A DNA stretch of 64,000 nt from Pandoraea nosoerga (GCF_902459585.1 NZ_CABPSC010000003.1:62001-126000); one strand, 5' to 3'. Positions 17,628-27,073 are shown, counted from the stretch's first letter. Made by a program: numbers and translations. Notes: generated by a model not told the origin, from the letters alone.

Positions 17628-19241
17628 ATGGCATCGAACGCCCCGCTTCCTGGTTCGTCCTCCGCTCGCACGCCGCGCCCGCACCTCGCGCCGGATGCGG
17701 GCCTGACCACCGTCACGGCGGGAGCGGCGAGAAGCCCCGTCCACACCGACGAGCCCCTCGAGCCGGTGTTCGAGAGCGTCGACCAGACCACGCGCGCCGC
17801 CCGCCTCGCTGCCTTGCGGCGGGCCGCGCCGGACGCGCAGTGGCTCACGGACCGTGAGCAGATCACGCCCTACGAGTGCGACGGACTGGCGGCGTACCGC
17901 AAGCTGCCGCTGGCCGTGGTACTGCCGTCCGACGAGGATCAGGTCTGCCGCATCCTGCGCGCCTGCCGCGAACATAACGTGCCGGTGGTCCCGCGAGGCG
18001 CGGGCACCGGCCTGTCGGGCGGTGCCATGCCGATCACCGACGGCATCGTGCTCTCGCTCGCGAAGTTCAAGCGCATCCTCGAAGTCGACGCGTATGCGCG
18101 CACGGCCACCGTGCAGCCCGGCGTGCGCAATCTCGCCGTGTCCGAAGCCGCCGCGCCTTACGGCCTGTATTACGCACCGGACCCATCCTCGCAGATCGCG
18201 TGCACCATCGGCGGCAACGTGTCGGAGAACTCCGGCGGCGTGCACTGCCTGAAGTACGGTCTCACCGTACACAACGTATTGCGCGTACGCGCCGTGACGA
18301 TGGACGGCGACATCGTGGAATTCGGCTCGCACGCCCTCGACGCGCCCGGCCTCGACCTGCTCTCCGTATTCATCGGCAGCGAGGGGATGTTCTGCGTCGT
18401 CACGGAGATCACCGTGAAGCTCGTGCCCAAGCCGCAGGTGCAGCAAGTCATCATGGCGAGCTTCGACGACGTGGAAGCCGGCGGCAACGCCGTGGCCGCG
18501 ATCATCGCCGCCGGCATTATCCCTGCCGGACTGGAGATGATGGACAAGCCCGCCACGCAAGCCGTCGAAGAATTCGTGCACGCCGGCTACGACCTCGATG
18601 CGGCGGCCATCCTGTTGTGCGAATCTGACGGCACCGCGGAAGAGGTGGCCGAGGAAATCGCGCGCGTCTCGGCGGTGTTGCGCGCCTCGGGGGCGACGCG
18701 CATTCAGGTGTCCGCGTCCGAAGCCGAACGGCTGCGTTTCTGGTCGGGTCGCAAGAACGCGTTTCCGGCCGCCGGACGCATCTCGCCGGACTACTACTGC
18801 ATGGACGGCACCATTCCGCGCCGCACGATCGGCACGCTGCTCAAGCGCATCGAAGCCATGGAAGCGCAGTACGGCCTGCGCTGCATCAACGTCTTTCACG
18901 CGGGCGACGGCAACATGCATCCGCTCATTCTCTTCAACGGCAACGACCTCGATGAATGGCACCGCGCCGAAGCGTTCGGCAGCGACATCCTGGAGGCCTG
19001 CGTCGAGCTTGGCGGCACCGTCACGGGCGAGCACGGCGTGGGCATCGAGAAGATCAACTCGATGTGCGTGCAGTTCTCTCCCGAGGAGCGCGACGCGTTC
19101 TTCGGCGTGAAGCGCGCGTTCGATCCTGCCGGCCTGCTCAACGCCGACAAGGCGATTCCGACGCGCGCGCGCTGCGCCGAGTACGGCAAGATGCACGTGC
19201 GCGGCGGTCTGTTGCCTCATCCCGATCTGCCGAGGTTCTGA
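17628..19241 (+). CDS. glcD: Glycolate oxidase subunit GlcD (FAD-linked)
   Basis: FAD-binding catalytic subunit of the membrane-associated glycolate oxidase, which oxidises glycolate to glyoxylate. The 537 residues include the FAD_binding_4 domain (VVPRGAGTGLSGGAMPITDG, then the nucleotide loop GGNVSENSGGVHCLKYG) and the FAD-oxidase C-terminal domain (NVFHAGDGNMHPLILFN and TVTGEHGVGIEKI). The N-terminal 40 residues are extended compared with the E. coli protein. It is the first gene of a tight glcD-glcE-glcF operon: its TGA stop overlaps the glcE ATG by one base. The large palindrome directly upstream indicates control by the divergent GntR regulator. Confidence 0.96.
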   Translation: MASNAPLPGSSSARTPRPHLAPDAGLTTVTAGAARSPVHTDEPLEPVFESVDQTTRAARLAALRRAAPDAQWLTDREQITPYECDGLAAYRKLPLAVVLPSDEDQVCRILRACREHNVPVVPRGAGTGLSGGAMPITDGIVLSLAKFKRILEVDAYARTATVQPGVRNLAVSEAAAPYGLYYAPDPSSQIACTIGGNVSENSGGVHCLKYGLTVHNVLRVRAVTMDGDIVEFGSHALDAPGLDLLSVFIGSEGMFCVVTEITVKLVPKPQVQQVIMASFDDVEAGGNAVAAIIAAGIIPAGLEMMDKPATQAVEEFVHAGYDLDAAAILLCESDGTAEEVAEEIARVSAVLRASGATRIQVSASEAERLRFWSGRKNAFPAAGRISPDYYCMDGTIPRRTIGTLLKRIEAMEAQYGLRCINVFHAGDGNMHPLILFNGNDLDEWHRAEAFGSDILEACVELGGTVTGEHGVGIEKINSMCVQFSPEERDAFFGVKRAFDPAGLLNADKAIPTRARCAEYGKMHVRGGLLPHPDLPRF

Positions 19242-20419
19242 TGTCGCAAGTCATGCACAGTGCGCCGTCCGGCGCCAATGCCAACGTAGACGCTGGCGCC
19301 CAGGCGGCCGAGGCGGCCGAGGCGGCCCAGGTGGCCGAGGCGGCTCAAGCGGCGCTCGCGCAGATTCGCGAGCGCGTGCTCGCGGCCACGGCCAGCGGCA
19401 TGCCGCTCGACATCCAGGGCGGCGGCACCAAGCGCTGGTACGGGCAGGCGCCCGTGGGCGATCCGCTCGACGTGCGCGCCTATCGCGGCATCGTCTCTTA
19501 CGATCCGGCGGAGCTCGTCATCACGGCACGCGCCGGCACCCCGCTCGCGCAAATCGAAGCGGCACTGGCCGAACGGGGCCAGATTCTGCCGTTCGAGCCG
19601 CCGCATTTCGGTCCCGGCGCCACGCTGGGCGGATGCATTGCCGCAGGACTTGCCGGCCCGCGCCGCCCGCACGTGGGCGCGCCGCGCGACTTCGTACTGG
19701 GCGCCGTCATGATGAACGGGCGCGGCCAGATCCTGCATTTCGGCGGACAGGTGATGAAGAACGTGGCCGGCTACGACGTCTCGCGTGTGCTGGCCGGCTC
19801 GCTCGGCACGCTCGGGGTGCTGCTCGAACTCTCGATCAAGGTGCTGCCGCGCCCCGTGGCCGAAGCGACGCTGCGCTACGACATGCCGCAGGCGCAGGCC
19901 ATCGATCAGCTCAACCGCTGGGGCGGCCTGCCCCTGCCCCTCACGGGCTCGGCCTGGCATGACGGTGTGCTCAGCGTTCGCCTGGGCGGCGCCGCGGCAG
20001 CGGTCGAGGCCGCGCGCAAGACCATGGGCGGCGAGCACGTCGGCACGCTCGAAGCGCACGCCTATTGGGAGGCGCTGCGCGAGCACACGCACCCGTTCTT
20101 CGCCGCCGCACCGCTCGCCGGCGAAGGGCAGCCGCTGTGGCGCCTGTCGGTGCCGCCGACCACGCCCCCGCTCGCTCACGGCGACACGCACCTGATCGAA
20201 TGGGGCGGCGCGCAGCGCTGGTGGATCACCCCCCGCGCGGCCGACGAAGTTCGCGCAATTGCCGCTTCGGCCGGCGGGCATGCTACGCTGTTCCGTCATG
20301 GCGACAAGACAGCCGGCGTCTTCACTGCGCAACCGGCCGCACTGCACGCTATCGGCGAACGCCTGCAGCAGGCTTTCGACCCGAGCCGCATCTTCAACCG
20401 CCATCGGCTGTACCGCTAA
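19241..20419 (+). CDS. glcE: Glycolate oxidase subunit GlcE (FAD-binding)
   Basis: Second FAD-binding subunit of glycolate oxidase. The 392-residue protein shows LDIQGGGTKRWYG and PPHFGPGATLGGCIAAGLAG, the FAD_binding_4 nucleotide motifs, and GQVMKNVAGYDVSRVLAGSL, a strong GlcE signature. It lacks the large C-terminal oxidase domain of GlcD, as expected. The start overlaps the glcD stop (TGATG), so translation is probably coupled. The N-terminal 40 residues contain a low-complexity run of AAE-like units (residues about 20-38), which extends the usual N-terminus. It ends 8 bases before glcF. Confidence 0.95.
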   Translation: MSQVMHSAPSGANANVDAGAQAAEAAEAAQVAEAAQAALAQIRERVLAATASGMPLDIQGGGTKRWYGQAPVGDPLDVRAYRGIVSYDPAELVITARAGTPLAQIEAALAERGQILPFEPPHFGPGATLGGCIAAGLAGPRRPHVGAPRDFVLGAVMMNGRGQILHFGGQVMKNVAGYDVSRVLAGSLGTLGVLLELSIKVLPRPVAEATLRYDMPQAQAIDQLNRWGGLPLPLTGSAWHDGVLSVRLGGAAAAVEAARKTMGGEHVGTLEAHAYWEALREHTHPFFAAAPLAGEGQPLWRLSVPPTTPPLAHGDTHLIEWGGAQRWWITPRAADEVRAIAASAGGHATLFRHGDKTAGVFTAQPAALHAIGERLQQAFDPSRIFNRHRLYR

Positions 20420-20427
20420 ATTCGACG

Positions 20428-21687
20428 ATGCAAACGAACCTCGCAGAATTTCTCCGCCAGACGCCGGACGGCGACGAAGCCGAAGCCATCCTTCGCAAAT
20501 GCGTGCATTGCGGCTTCTGCACCGCCACGTGCCCCACCTACCAGTTGCTGGGCGACGAGCTCGACGGCCCGCGCGGGCGCATCTATCTCATCAAGCAAAT
20601 GGTGGAAGGCCAGAGCGTCACGCGCGAGACGCAGCGTCACCTCGATCGCTGCCTGACTTGCCGCAGTTGCGAATCGACGTGCCCGTCCGGCGTGCAGTAC
20701 GGACGCCTCGCGGAGATCGGTCGCCGCCACGTCGACGCCAAGGTCGGCCGCCCCGCCGGCGAGCGCGCGCTGCGCTGGACGCTTGCCCGCGTGCTGCCCA
20801 ACCGCGCCTTGTTCACGCCGGCGCTGCGTCTGGGGCAGCAGTTTCGCTCGGTCCTGCCGCGCGCGCTGCGCGAGAAGGTGCCGCATCGCCAGCGCTCGGG
20901 GGCTTGGCCGCACGCGAGGCACACGCGCCGCATGCTCATGCTCGAGGGCTGCGTGCAGCCGGCCATGCTGCCCAACGTCAACAAGGCGACCGCCCGCGTG
21001 CTCGATGCGCTGGGCATCGAACTGGTTCGCCCCGCGTCCGCGGGCTGCTGCGGCGCCATCCGCCTGCACCTGAACTATCACGACGACGGCCTGGACGACG
21101 CTCGCCGCAACATTGACGCCTGGTGGCCGGAAATCGAGGCCGGCGCGCAGGCCATCGTGATCAATGCATCGGGCTGCGGCGCGACGATCAAGGAATACGG
21201 TCATTTGCTGCGGCACGATCCGCAATACGCTGGCAAGGCGCAGCGCGTGTCGGAGCTGGCGCGCGACCTCGCCGAAGTGCTGCTCGACAACCTCGAAGCG
21301 CTCCAGCGGCGCGTACCGGCTCGCAAGACGGGCAAGATCGCGTATCACCCGCCATGCACGCTGCAGCATGGTCAGCAGCTCAAGGGCGTCGTGGAAAAGG
21401 TGCTGGCGTCGGTCGGTGTGAATGTCATGCTGCCTCAGGACAGCCACATCTGCTGCGGCTCGGCCGGCACGTATTCGATCACCCAGCCCGAGCTGTCGCA
21501 CCAGTTGCGCGACGCCAAATGGAAATCGCTCGACGCGCTCGAGCCTGAACTGGTGGTCTCCGCCAACGTCGGCTGCATCTGTCATTTGCAGGCCACGACC
21601 AAGGGCGAGCATGCGCGCGATCACGCACCGGTCCAGCACTGGATCGAGCTGCTCGACCGGATGATCGCCACGCCGGCCGCCAACTGA
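20428..21687 (+). CDS. glcF: Glycolate oxidase iron-sulfur subunit GlcF
   Basis: Electron-transfer subunit of glycolate oxidase with two [4Fe-4S] clusters. The N-terminal motifs CVHCGFCTATCPTYQLLGDE (residues about 25-44) and CLTCRSCESTCPSGVQYG are intact. Two CCG domains (GCCGAIRLHLNYH, and SHICCGSAGTYSITQPEL) lie further on and characterise the family. At 419 residues it has normal length. It is the last gene of glcDEF and is followed by a perfect 13-bp inverted repeat. Confidence 0.96.
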   Translation: MQTNLAEFLRQTPDGDEAEAILRKCVHCGFCTATCPTYQLLGDELDGPRGRIYLIKQMVEGQSVTRETQRHLDRCLTCRSCESTCPSGVQYGRLAEIGRRHVDAKVGRPAGERALRWTLARVLPNRALFTPALRLGQQFRSVLPRALREKVPHRQRSGAWPHARHTRRMLMLEGCVQPAMLPNVNKATARVLDALGIELVRPASAGCCGAIRLHLNYHDDGLDDARRNIDAWWPEIEAGAQAIVINASGCGATIKEYGHLLRHDPQYAGKAQRVSELARDLAEVLLDNLEALQRRVPARKTGKIAYHPPCTLQHGQQLKGVVEKVLASVGVNVMLPQDSHICCGSAGTYSITQPELSHQLRDAKWKSLDALEPELVVSANVGCICHLQATTKGEHARDHAPVQHWIELLDRMIATPAAN

Positions 21688-21697
21688 GCGACACTGC

Positions 21698-21728
21698 ATT
21701 GATTGTCCCGGATCTCGGGACAATCAAT
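21698..21728. terminator. Perfect 13-bp inverted repeat after glcF
   Basis: Arms ATTGATTGTCCCG and CGGGACAATCAAT flank the pentanucleotide GATCT, 10 bases after the glcF stop. It lacks a T tract, so it may be a Rho-independent terminator without a canonical tail, an RNA stabiliser, or an operator for doxX, which starts 114 bases further on. Confidence 0.55.
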
Positions 21729-21841
21729 CCCAGGTCCGCCCGTTTATCTGGACGATAGCGCTCCCTAGAATCGTCGGTAAGTCACCACGCCGCGCCGCGG
21801 CGCAGACGAACCTCACCCTGATTCCCTTGCCGGAGCCCGTC

Positions 21842-22246
21842 ATGATCGATACCAAAACCGCCCCCTACGCCGCGCTGCTGCTGCGCGTGTCGCTCGGCAT
21901 CCTCTTTCTTGCCCACCTGTCGCTGAAGGTGTTCGTCTTCACCGTACCGGGTTTCGTGGCGTTCTTCAGCTCGCTCGGCATGCCGCCGTTCCTCGCCTAT
22001 GTCACCATGGCCGTCGAATTCGTCGGCGGCCTGATGCTGATCACCGGTTTCTATGCGCGCTTTGCCGCGCTGCCGCTTGCGGTGCTGATGCTCGGCACCA
22101 TCGTCAGCGTGCATGGCCATAATGGCTGGATGTTCGCGAACAAAGGCGGCGGCTGGGAATTCCCGGCGTTCTGGCTGGTGGCGCTGCTGGTCGTCGCACT
22201 GCTCGGCGACGGCGCCTGGTCGATTCGCCGAGCGCGCACGGCCTGA
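21842..22246 (+). CDS. DoxX-family membrane protein
   Basis: A 134-residue protein with about four membrane helices: LLLRVSLGILFLAHLSLKVF, FLAYVTMAVEFVGGLMLITG, ALPLAVLMLGTIV and FWLVALLVVALLGD. The first helix and the GWMFANKGGGWEFP loop resemble DoxX/DoxD-family proteins, which are linked to thiosulfate:quinone oxidoreductase or redox stress. The function here is unknown. The ATG at 21842 (MIDTKTAPYAALLL) is preferred over the earlier non-ATG start. It precedes a DODA dioxygenase gene on the same strand. Confidence 0.88.
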   Translation: MIDTKTAPYAALLLRVSLGILFLAHLSLKVFVFTVPGFVAFFSSLGMPPFLAYVTMAVEFVGGLMLITGFYARFAALPLAVLMLGTIVSVHGHNGWMFANKGGGWEFPAFWLVALLVVALLGDGAWSIRRARTA

Positions 22247-22364
22247 CGCGCCCCATCTTCGCCGATACGGCGCGCAAATTCCTGGTACCCGGTGCTCACT
22301 GACGGCCCGCTACCCCCTTCATGCGACCTGATGCGGCTGGAGGACAGCCGCCGGAGAAACTGCC

Positions 22365-23192
22365 ATGTCCGCCCTGCCGACTCTCTTCGTCTCTCACGGC
22401 TCGCCGCTGCTCGCCCTGGAACCTGGCCGTACCGGCCCGCTGCTGACGGCGCTGGGGCGTGCGGTGCCGCGGCCGCGGGAGATTCTCGTCGTCTCCCCGC
22501 ACTGGTCGACGCCGACGCCGCGCGTGGGCAATCTGGCGCAGCAGCGCACCATTCACGACTTCGGCGGTTTCCCGCGCGAACTCTATACGCTGCAATATCC
22601 GGCCGCGGGGGCCCCGGCGCTTGCCGGGCGCACGGTGCAATTGCTGCGCGACGCCGGCCTTGCCGCCAGCGTCGACGACCAATGGGGACTCGATCACGGC
22701 GCGTGGGTGCCGCTGCGCTACCTGTATCCCGATGCGGACGTGCCGGTCACGCAGTTGTCGCTGCAGCGCCATATGCGGCCGGAATACCACTATCGCGTCG
22801 GCCGGCAGCTCGCCTCGCTCGCGCAGGAGGGCGTGCTGATCGTCGCGTCGGGCAGCTTCACGCACAACCTTCAGGAAGTCTTCCGCGCGCCGGCGGAAGA
22901 TCGTGAAGAAGCCCCGTATCTGGCGGAGTTCGCGGCGTGGTTCACCGAGCATCTCGCGGCGATGGATCTCGAGGCCCTGTTCGACTACCGCGCGCGCGCG
23001 CCGCATGCCGAACGCGCGCATCCCACCGACGAGCATCTGCTGCCGCTGTACATGGCGCTGGGCGCCGCGGACGACCCCGCCCGGCAGACGCACTTCGACA
23101 CGGGCGCGACTTATGGCGCGCTGCGCATGGACGCCTTCGCGTTCGGCAGCGCCGCCCCGTCGCTCGTCGAGGTCGAGGCGCTGGCACAATGA
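22365..23192 (+). CDS. DODA-type extradiol dioxygenase (YgiD-like)
   Basis: A 275-residue protein of the class III extradiol ring-cleavage family, such as E. coli YgiD, a zinc-binding DOPA-type dioxygenase. The N-terminal LFVSHGSPLLAL, the metal-binding SPHWSTPTP and LDHGAWVPLRYLYPDADVPV, and GSFTHNLQEVF are the conserved metal and active-site segments. The aromatic substrate is unknown. A GGAG Shine-Dalgarno precedes the ATG. It forms a compact group with doxX upstream and a LysR regulator 63 bases downstream, a gene set often seen together. Confidence 0.92.
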   Translation: MSALPTLFVSHGSPLLALEPGRTGPLLTALGRAVPRPREILVVSPHWSTPTPRVGNLAQQRTIHDFGGFPRELYTLQYPAAGAPALAGRTVQLLRDAGLAASVDDQWGLDHGAWVPLRYLYPDADVPVTQLSLQRHMRPEYHYRVGRQLASLAQEGVLIVASGSFTHNLQEVFRAPAEDREEAPYLAEFAAWFTEHLAAMDLEALFDYRARAPHAERAHPTDEHLLPLYMALGAADDPARQTHFDTGATYGALRMDAFAFGSAAPSLVEVEALAQ

Positions 23193-23255
23193 CGCCTGCA
23201 GCGGCCGGCGCACGCCGGCCATCCCCCGTGTATTCCTGAGGAGCCTCGCCCCGGC

Positions 23256-24176
23256 ATGAACAAACTTCGCGAGATCGAGTGCTTCATCGCCGTGGTCGAG
23301 TCGGGCAGCTTCGTCAAGGCCGCGAGCTCGCTCGGCATTTCGAAGACCGCCATCTCTCGCTATGTCGCCGATCTCGAGGCGCGTCTGGGCACGCGCCTGC
23401 TCCAGCGCACCACGCGACGCCTGTCGCTCACCGAACCGGGACAGCGTTATGTCGAGCGCTGCCGTCAGATCCTTGCCGAGCTGGACGAGGCCGATGCGAT
23501 GGCCGGCGAGCAGGACGGGCAGCCGGCCGGCCCGCTGCGCGTCAATGCGCCGCATACGTTCGGCGTGCTGCATCTGGCGCCGCTCTGGCCCACGTTTCTG
23601 GGCCGCCACCCTCAGGTCTCGCTCGACATCACGCTGAGCGACCGCCTCGTGGACATCGTCGACGAAGGCTACGACCTCGCGATCCGTATCACGCGTCTGC
23701 CCGACTCCTCGCTCGTGCATCGCCGGCTCGCGGGCACGCGCATGGTGCTATGCGCGTCCCCCGAGTACCTCGCACGGCACGGCACGCCGCGGCATCCGAG
23801 CGAGCTCGCACACCACGACACCATCGGCTACAGCTACTTTTCTCACCGGCGGGAATGGCGCTTCGATGGCCCCGACGGACCTGTTTCCGTGCGCACCCGG
23901 GCGCGGCTCATCGCCGATAACGGCGATACGTGTCTGGCAGCCGCCCTGGCCGGCGCGGGCGTCATCCTGCAGCCGGCGTTTCTCGTGCAGGACGCCCTGC
24001 GCGACGGCCGGCTCGTCGAATTCCTGCCGCAATACACGCAGGGCGAGACCGGGATCTTCGTCGTCTATCCCACCCGCAAATACCTCAGCGCAAAAGTGCG
24101 AGCGCTCATCGATTTCCTCGTGGAAGCGTTCGCCGCCCCGCAATGGCGCACGCCCGAGCGGCGCCGACGCCACTGA
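23256..24176 (+). CDS. LysR-family transcriptional regulator
   Basis: A 306-residue DNA-binding protein. The N-terminal HTH (IECFIAVVESGSFVKAASSL, then GISKTAISRYVADLE) is typical LysR, followed by the linker helix and a LysR_substrate domain (GPLRVNAPHTFGVLHLAPLW and LDITLSDRLVDIVDEGYDLA). It lies directly after the dioxygenase gene on the same strand, so it may control doxX-dioxygenase or be part of their transcript. The effector is unknown. Confidence 0.93.
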   Translation: MNKLREIECFIAVVESGSFVKAASSLGISKTAISRYVADLEARLGTRLLQRTTRRLSLTEPGQRYVERCRQILAELDEADAMAGEQDGQPAGPLRVNAPHTFGVLHLAPLWPTFLGRHPQVSLDITLSDRLVDIVDEGYDLAIRITRLPDSSLVHRRLAGTRMVLCASPEYLARHGTPRHPSELAHHDTIGYSYFSHRREWRFDGPDGPVSVRTRARLIADNGDTCLAAALAGAGVILQPAFLVQDALRDGRLVEFLPQYTQGETGIFVVYPTRKYLSAKVRALIDFLVEAFAAPQWRTPERRRRH

Positions 24177-24373
24177 CGCCACTGACGCCACTGGCGCCGC
24201 CGTGCGGGCAGCCTGGCTTGCCCGCATCCGCGTCAAAACGCGCGTCGAACCGCACGCGAATAGCCGCAAACGGCGCCCAACACACCCTAACGTCACGGAG
24301 CATTCACGGCGTATTTATGGCGTGAGGCGAATGTCCCTTATACTGACGAGCCTGCTGTCCCATTTCACATATT

Positions 24374-25744
24374 TTGGAAAACTTCTTACTGATCGTCGCC
24401 GCGATTGCGCTGGTGTTGCTCAATGGCTTTTTCGTGGCGGCGGAATTCGGTCTCGTCAAACTGCGCCAGACGCGCGTTCATGTCATTGCCCGCCAACGCG
24501 GTTGGCGCGGTCGTATTCTGGCCAAGGTCCACGGCCAGCTCGACACCTACCTGTCGGCCTGCCAGCTCGGCATCACGCTCGCCTCGCTGGGACTGGGCTG
24601 GATCGGCGAACCGGCCTTCGCGCGCATTCTCACGCCGCTCTTCGAACTGGCCGGCGTGAGTTCCGCCGAGCTGATTCACGCACTCGCGTTCTTCATCGCG
24701 TTCTTCACGATCTCGTACCTGCACATCGTCGTGGGCGAGCTCGCGCCCAAGTCGATGGCGCTGCGCATGCCGGAGGCCATCTCGGTATGGACCGCCGCGC
24801 CGCTCTACGGCTTTTACTGGCTGATGTACCCAGCCATCTGGATCCTCAACCACAGCGCCAACCGGCTGTTGCGCTGGACTGGGCTCGATCCTTCGCACGG
24901 CGCCGACGCCCACTATTCGGCCGACGAAATCAAGCTCATCCTGCGTCGCGGCGCCACCAGCGAAAAGCTCTCGCGCGACGACTGGAACGTGGTGGCCTAC
25001 GCCATCGACTTCAGCGACCTCACGGTCTCCGACCTGATGCGCCCGATGAGCGAGGTGGCCGCGTTTCGCCGCGGCGCCACGTTCGCGCAGAACATGGACA
25101 CGGCCTATCGCCACCGTTACAGCCGCTACCCGTTCCTCGACCACGACGGCGAAACGGTGCTCGGCGTCGTCCACCTCAAGGACCTGTTCCTGGCCGAGCA
25201 TCACGGGCAATCCATCGAAGACCTCGGCAGCATGGCGCGCCCGGTCGAGCGCGTGAAGCCCGACATGCCGGCACGCGAGCTGTTCAGCCGCTTCCGCCGC
25301 GGCGCGCCGCACTTTGCCATCGTCGGATGGCCGGACCAGAAGCCTATCGGCTTTCTCACGCTGGACAACCTGCTCTCGGCGCTGGTCGGCAAGATCCGCG
25401 ACGAGTTCCGGCAGACCGAGGACGACTGGACCCGCATGGAAGACGGCACGCTCATCGGACGCGGCAGCCTGCCGATCCTCACGCTCGAGCGTGCACTGGG
25501 CCTCGACATTCCGAGCGAACACGCGGAATCCGTCGGGGGCCTGATCATGAACGCCCTCGGCTATCTCCCGCGCGAAGGCCAGAAGGTCGACTTCGAGGGC
25601 TTCTCGGTCGTCGTCAAGAAGATGCAGGGCCCACGGATCGTGCTCGTGCGCGTCTATCCCGAGAGCGTGCGTGAAACCCGTGACATGCAGTCGAAGGCGG
25701 CCCATGTGGCGGTGCAACAACGAGCGGACCGAGCGGACGATTGA
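24374..25744 (+). CDS. CNNM/CBS-domain membrane protein (HlyC/CorC family)
   Basis: A 456-residue inner-membrane protein of the DUF21/CNNM family, sometimes called hemolysin family. Residues 1-200 contain about four helices (ENFLLIVAAIALVLLNGFFV, ELIHALAFFIAFFTISYLHI and others) plus the DUF21 core. A pair of CBS domains follows (SDLMRPMSEVAAFRRGATFA through YSRYPFLDHDGETVLGVVHL), then a C-terminal CorC_HlyC domain (LPREGQKVDFEGFSVVVKKM). Proteins of this kind are linked to magnesium or cobalt efflux. The best start is a TTG, because the membrane-anchor sequence begins there and an upstream ATG is in another frame. No strong Shine-Dalgarno is visible. Confidence 0.9.
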   Translation: MENFLLIVAAIALVLLNGFFVAAEFGLVKLRQTRVHVIARQRGWRGRILAKVHGQLDTYLSACQLGITLASLGLGWIGEPAFARILTPLFELAGVSSAELIHALAFFIAFFTISYLHIVVGELAPKSMALRMPEAISVWTAAPLYGFYWLMYPAIWILNHSANRLLRWTGLDPSHGADAHYSADEIKLILRRGATSEKLSRDDWNVVAYAIDFSDLTVSDLMRPMSEVAAFRRGATFAQNMDTAYRHRYSRYPFLDHDGETVLGVVHLKDLFLAEHHGQSIEDLGSMARPVERVKPDMPARELFSRFRRGAPHFAIVGWPDQKPIGFLTLDNLLSALVGKIRDEFRQTEDDWTRMEDGTLIGRGSLPILTLERALGLDIPSEHAESVGGLIMNALGYLPREGQKVDFEGFSVVVKKMQGPRIVLVRVYPESVRETRDMQSKAAHVAVQQRADRADD

Positions 25745-25840
25745 TTCCGGCCGTTTCGCTTGCCAAAATACGCACTATGCGCGACACGCCCGTGAGAGGC
25801 GGCGCATATCAGGCACGAGGCGCCTGACGAGCCGAGGGGC

Positions 25841-27022
25841 ATGGCACGACAGTCCGTCGCAACAGAGCCACGGGAGGCGATGGTGGGCGACACGGGGAAG
25901 TTGTCACTCGATGCACTGATTGGCGTGTGCTACGACGGCGTGCTCGACGAGGCGTGCTGGGAACGGGCGCTGCGCGAGTTCAACCGCTGGGCGGGCGGCA
26001 TGGGGTTCCACTCGGTCACGTGGGACCGCGCCCGCCACCGCGCCACGCGCGACTCCCATTCCCTGGACGCGTCACCCGCCATCGTTCGCGAGTTCGTCGA
26101 AAAGCTCGCACCAACCGACCCGCGCGTCGCCCTCATGCTGCGACTGCCAATGGGTCACGCCCTGCGCTGCCACCATCATCTGAGCGAGCGCTACGTGGCG
26201 CGCAGCGAGCTGTACAACGACTTCCTGATTCCTCACGGCGTGCGCTACACGTATGGTCTGCATCTCGATGGGGCAGACGGCACGAGCGAGTTGCTGGCAA
26301 TCCTGCGCAGCCCCGATCAGCCGCCTTTCGAGGAAGCCGGGCACGTTCCCGAACTCGAGGTTCTCACGAAGCATCTCGCGCGGGCCGCCAGGCTGCGTGC
26401 GGGCACGCGGCGTCTGCGCGCGCAGGCGGCGACCGGCCTGGCGGTGCTCGACCATCTCGACACGGCGGTCGTCATCACCGACGAGAGCGCGCATGTGCAC
26501 TACCTGAACGCCGCGGCGCACGAACGGCTCGCGGCCATGCGCAACGTCGGCATTCGCGGCGGAAAATTCACGGCCGTGCTACCGGGCGACGAGCACGCGT
26601 TGAAGCGTCTGATCGCGAACGCGGCCGCGCGCATGCCGGTGGCCGGCAGCCATCGTCTGCACGGCGACAGCCAGCGGCACTGGGTGATCACGGCGCTGCC
26701 GCTGCGCGAGTCGCACCTGTGCGCCGCACCGTGGGAGCGGCCAATGGTCATGCTCACGCTCGGCGACCTGGACCGGCGCGTGACGCTCGGACCGTTCACG
26801 CTCAAGGTGCTGTTCGGGCTCTCCCCCGCCGAAGCGCGACTCGCCCAGGCGCTGGCCGAAGGACGCGAGCTCACGCAATACGCGCAGGACGCCAACGTCG
26901 CCATCAACACGGCGCGCACGCAGTTGCGCCATATCTTCGACAAGACCGGTTGCCGCCGGCAAGCCGACCTGCTGCGGCTGCTGCAGGCGATTCCCGCACT
27001 GCGCATGCACTCGCCACGTTGA
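25841..27022 (+). CDS. LuxR-type HTH transcriptional regulator
   Basis: A 393-residue regulator with a C-terminal LuxR/GerE HTH at about residues 325-385 (FGLSPAEARLAQALAEGREL through RTQLRHIFDKTGCRRQADLL). The N-terminal part has a PAS-like region (LDHLDTAVVITDESAHVHYL) and no receiver domain. The ligand is unknown, and no obvious signal synthase is nearby. A second ATG at about residue 14 (MVGDTGKLSL) is a possible start. It is convergent with the ycgR gene, and both share a hairpin terminator. Confidence 0.88.
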   Translation: MARQSVATEPREAMVGDTGKLSLDALIGVCYDGVLDEACWERALREFNRWAGGMGFHSVTWDRARHRATRDSHSLDASPAIVREFVEKLAPTDPRVALMLRLPMGHALRCHHHLSERYVARSELYNDFLIPHGVRYTYGLHLDGADGTSELLAILRSPDQPPFEEAGHVPELEVLTKHLARAARLRAGTRRLRAQAATGLAVLDHLDTAVVITDESAHVHYLNAAAHERLAAMRNVGIRGGKFTAVLPGDEHALKRLIANAAARMPVAGSHRLHGDSQRHWVITALPLRESHLCAAPWERPMVMLTLGDLDRRVTLGPFTLKVLFGLSPAEARLAQALAEGRELTQYAQDANVAINTARTQLRHIFDKTGCRRQADLLRLLQAIPALRMHSPR

Positions 27023-27073
27023 GCACCACCGGCGTCGGCGTCCCGTCCGCTGGCCCACGAAGCGCGCCGGAAC

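Noticed and set aside
24386-25720. 444-residue open frame antisense to the CNNM/CBS gene
   Set aside because: Mirror of a gene with well-conserved CBS motifs; no motif of its own.
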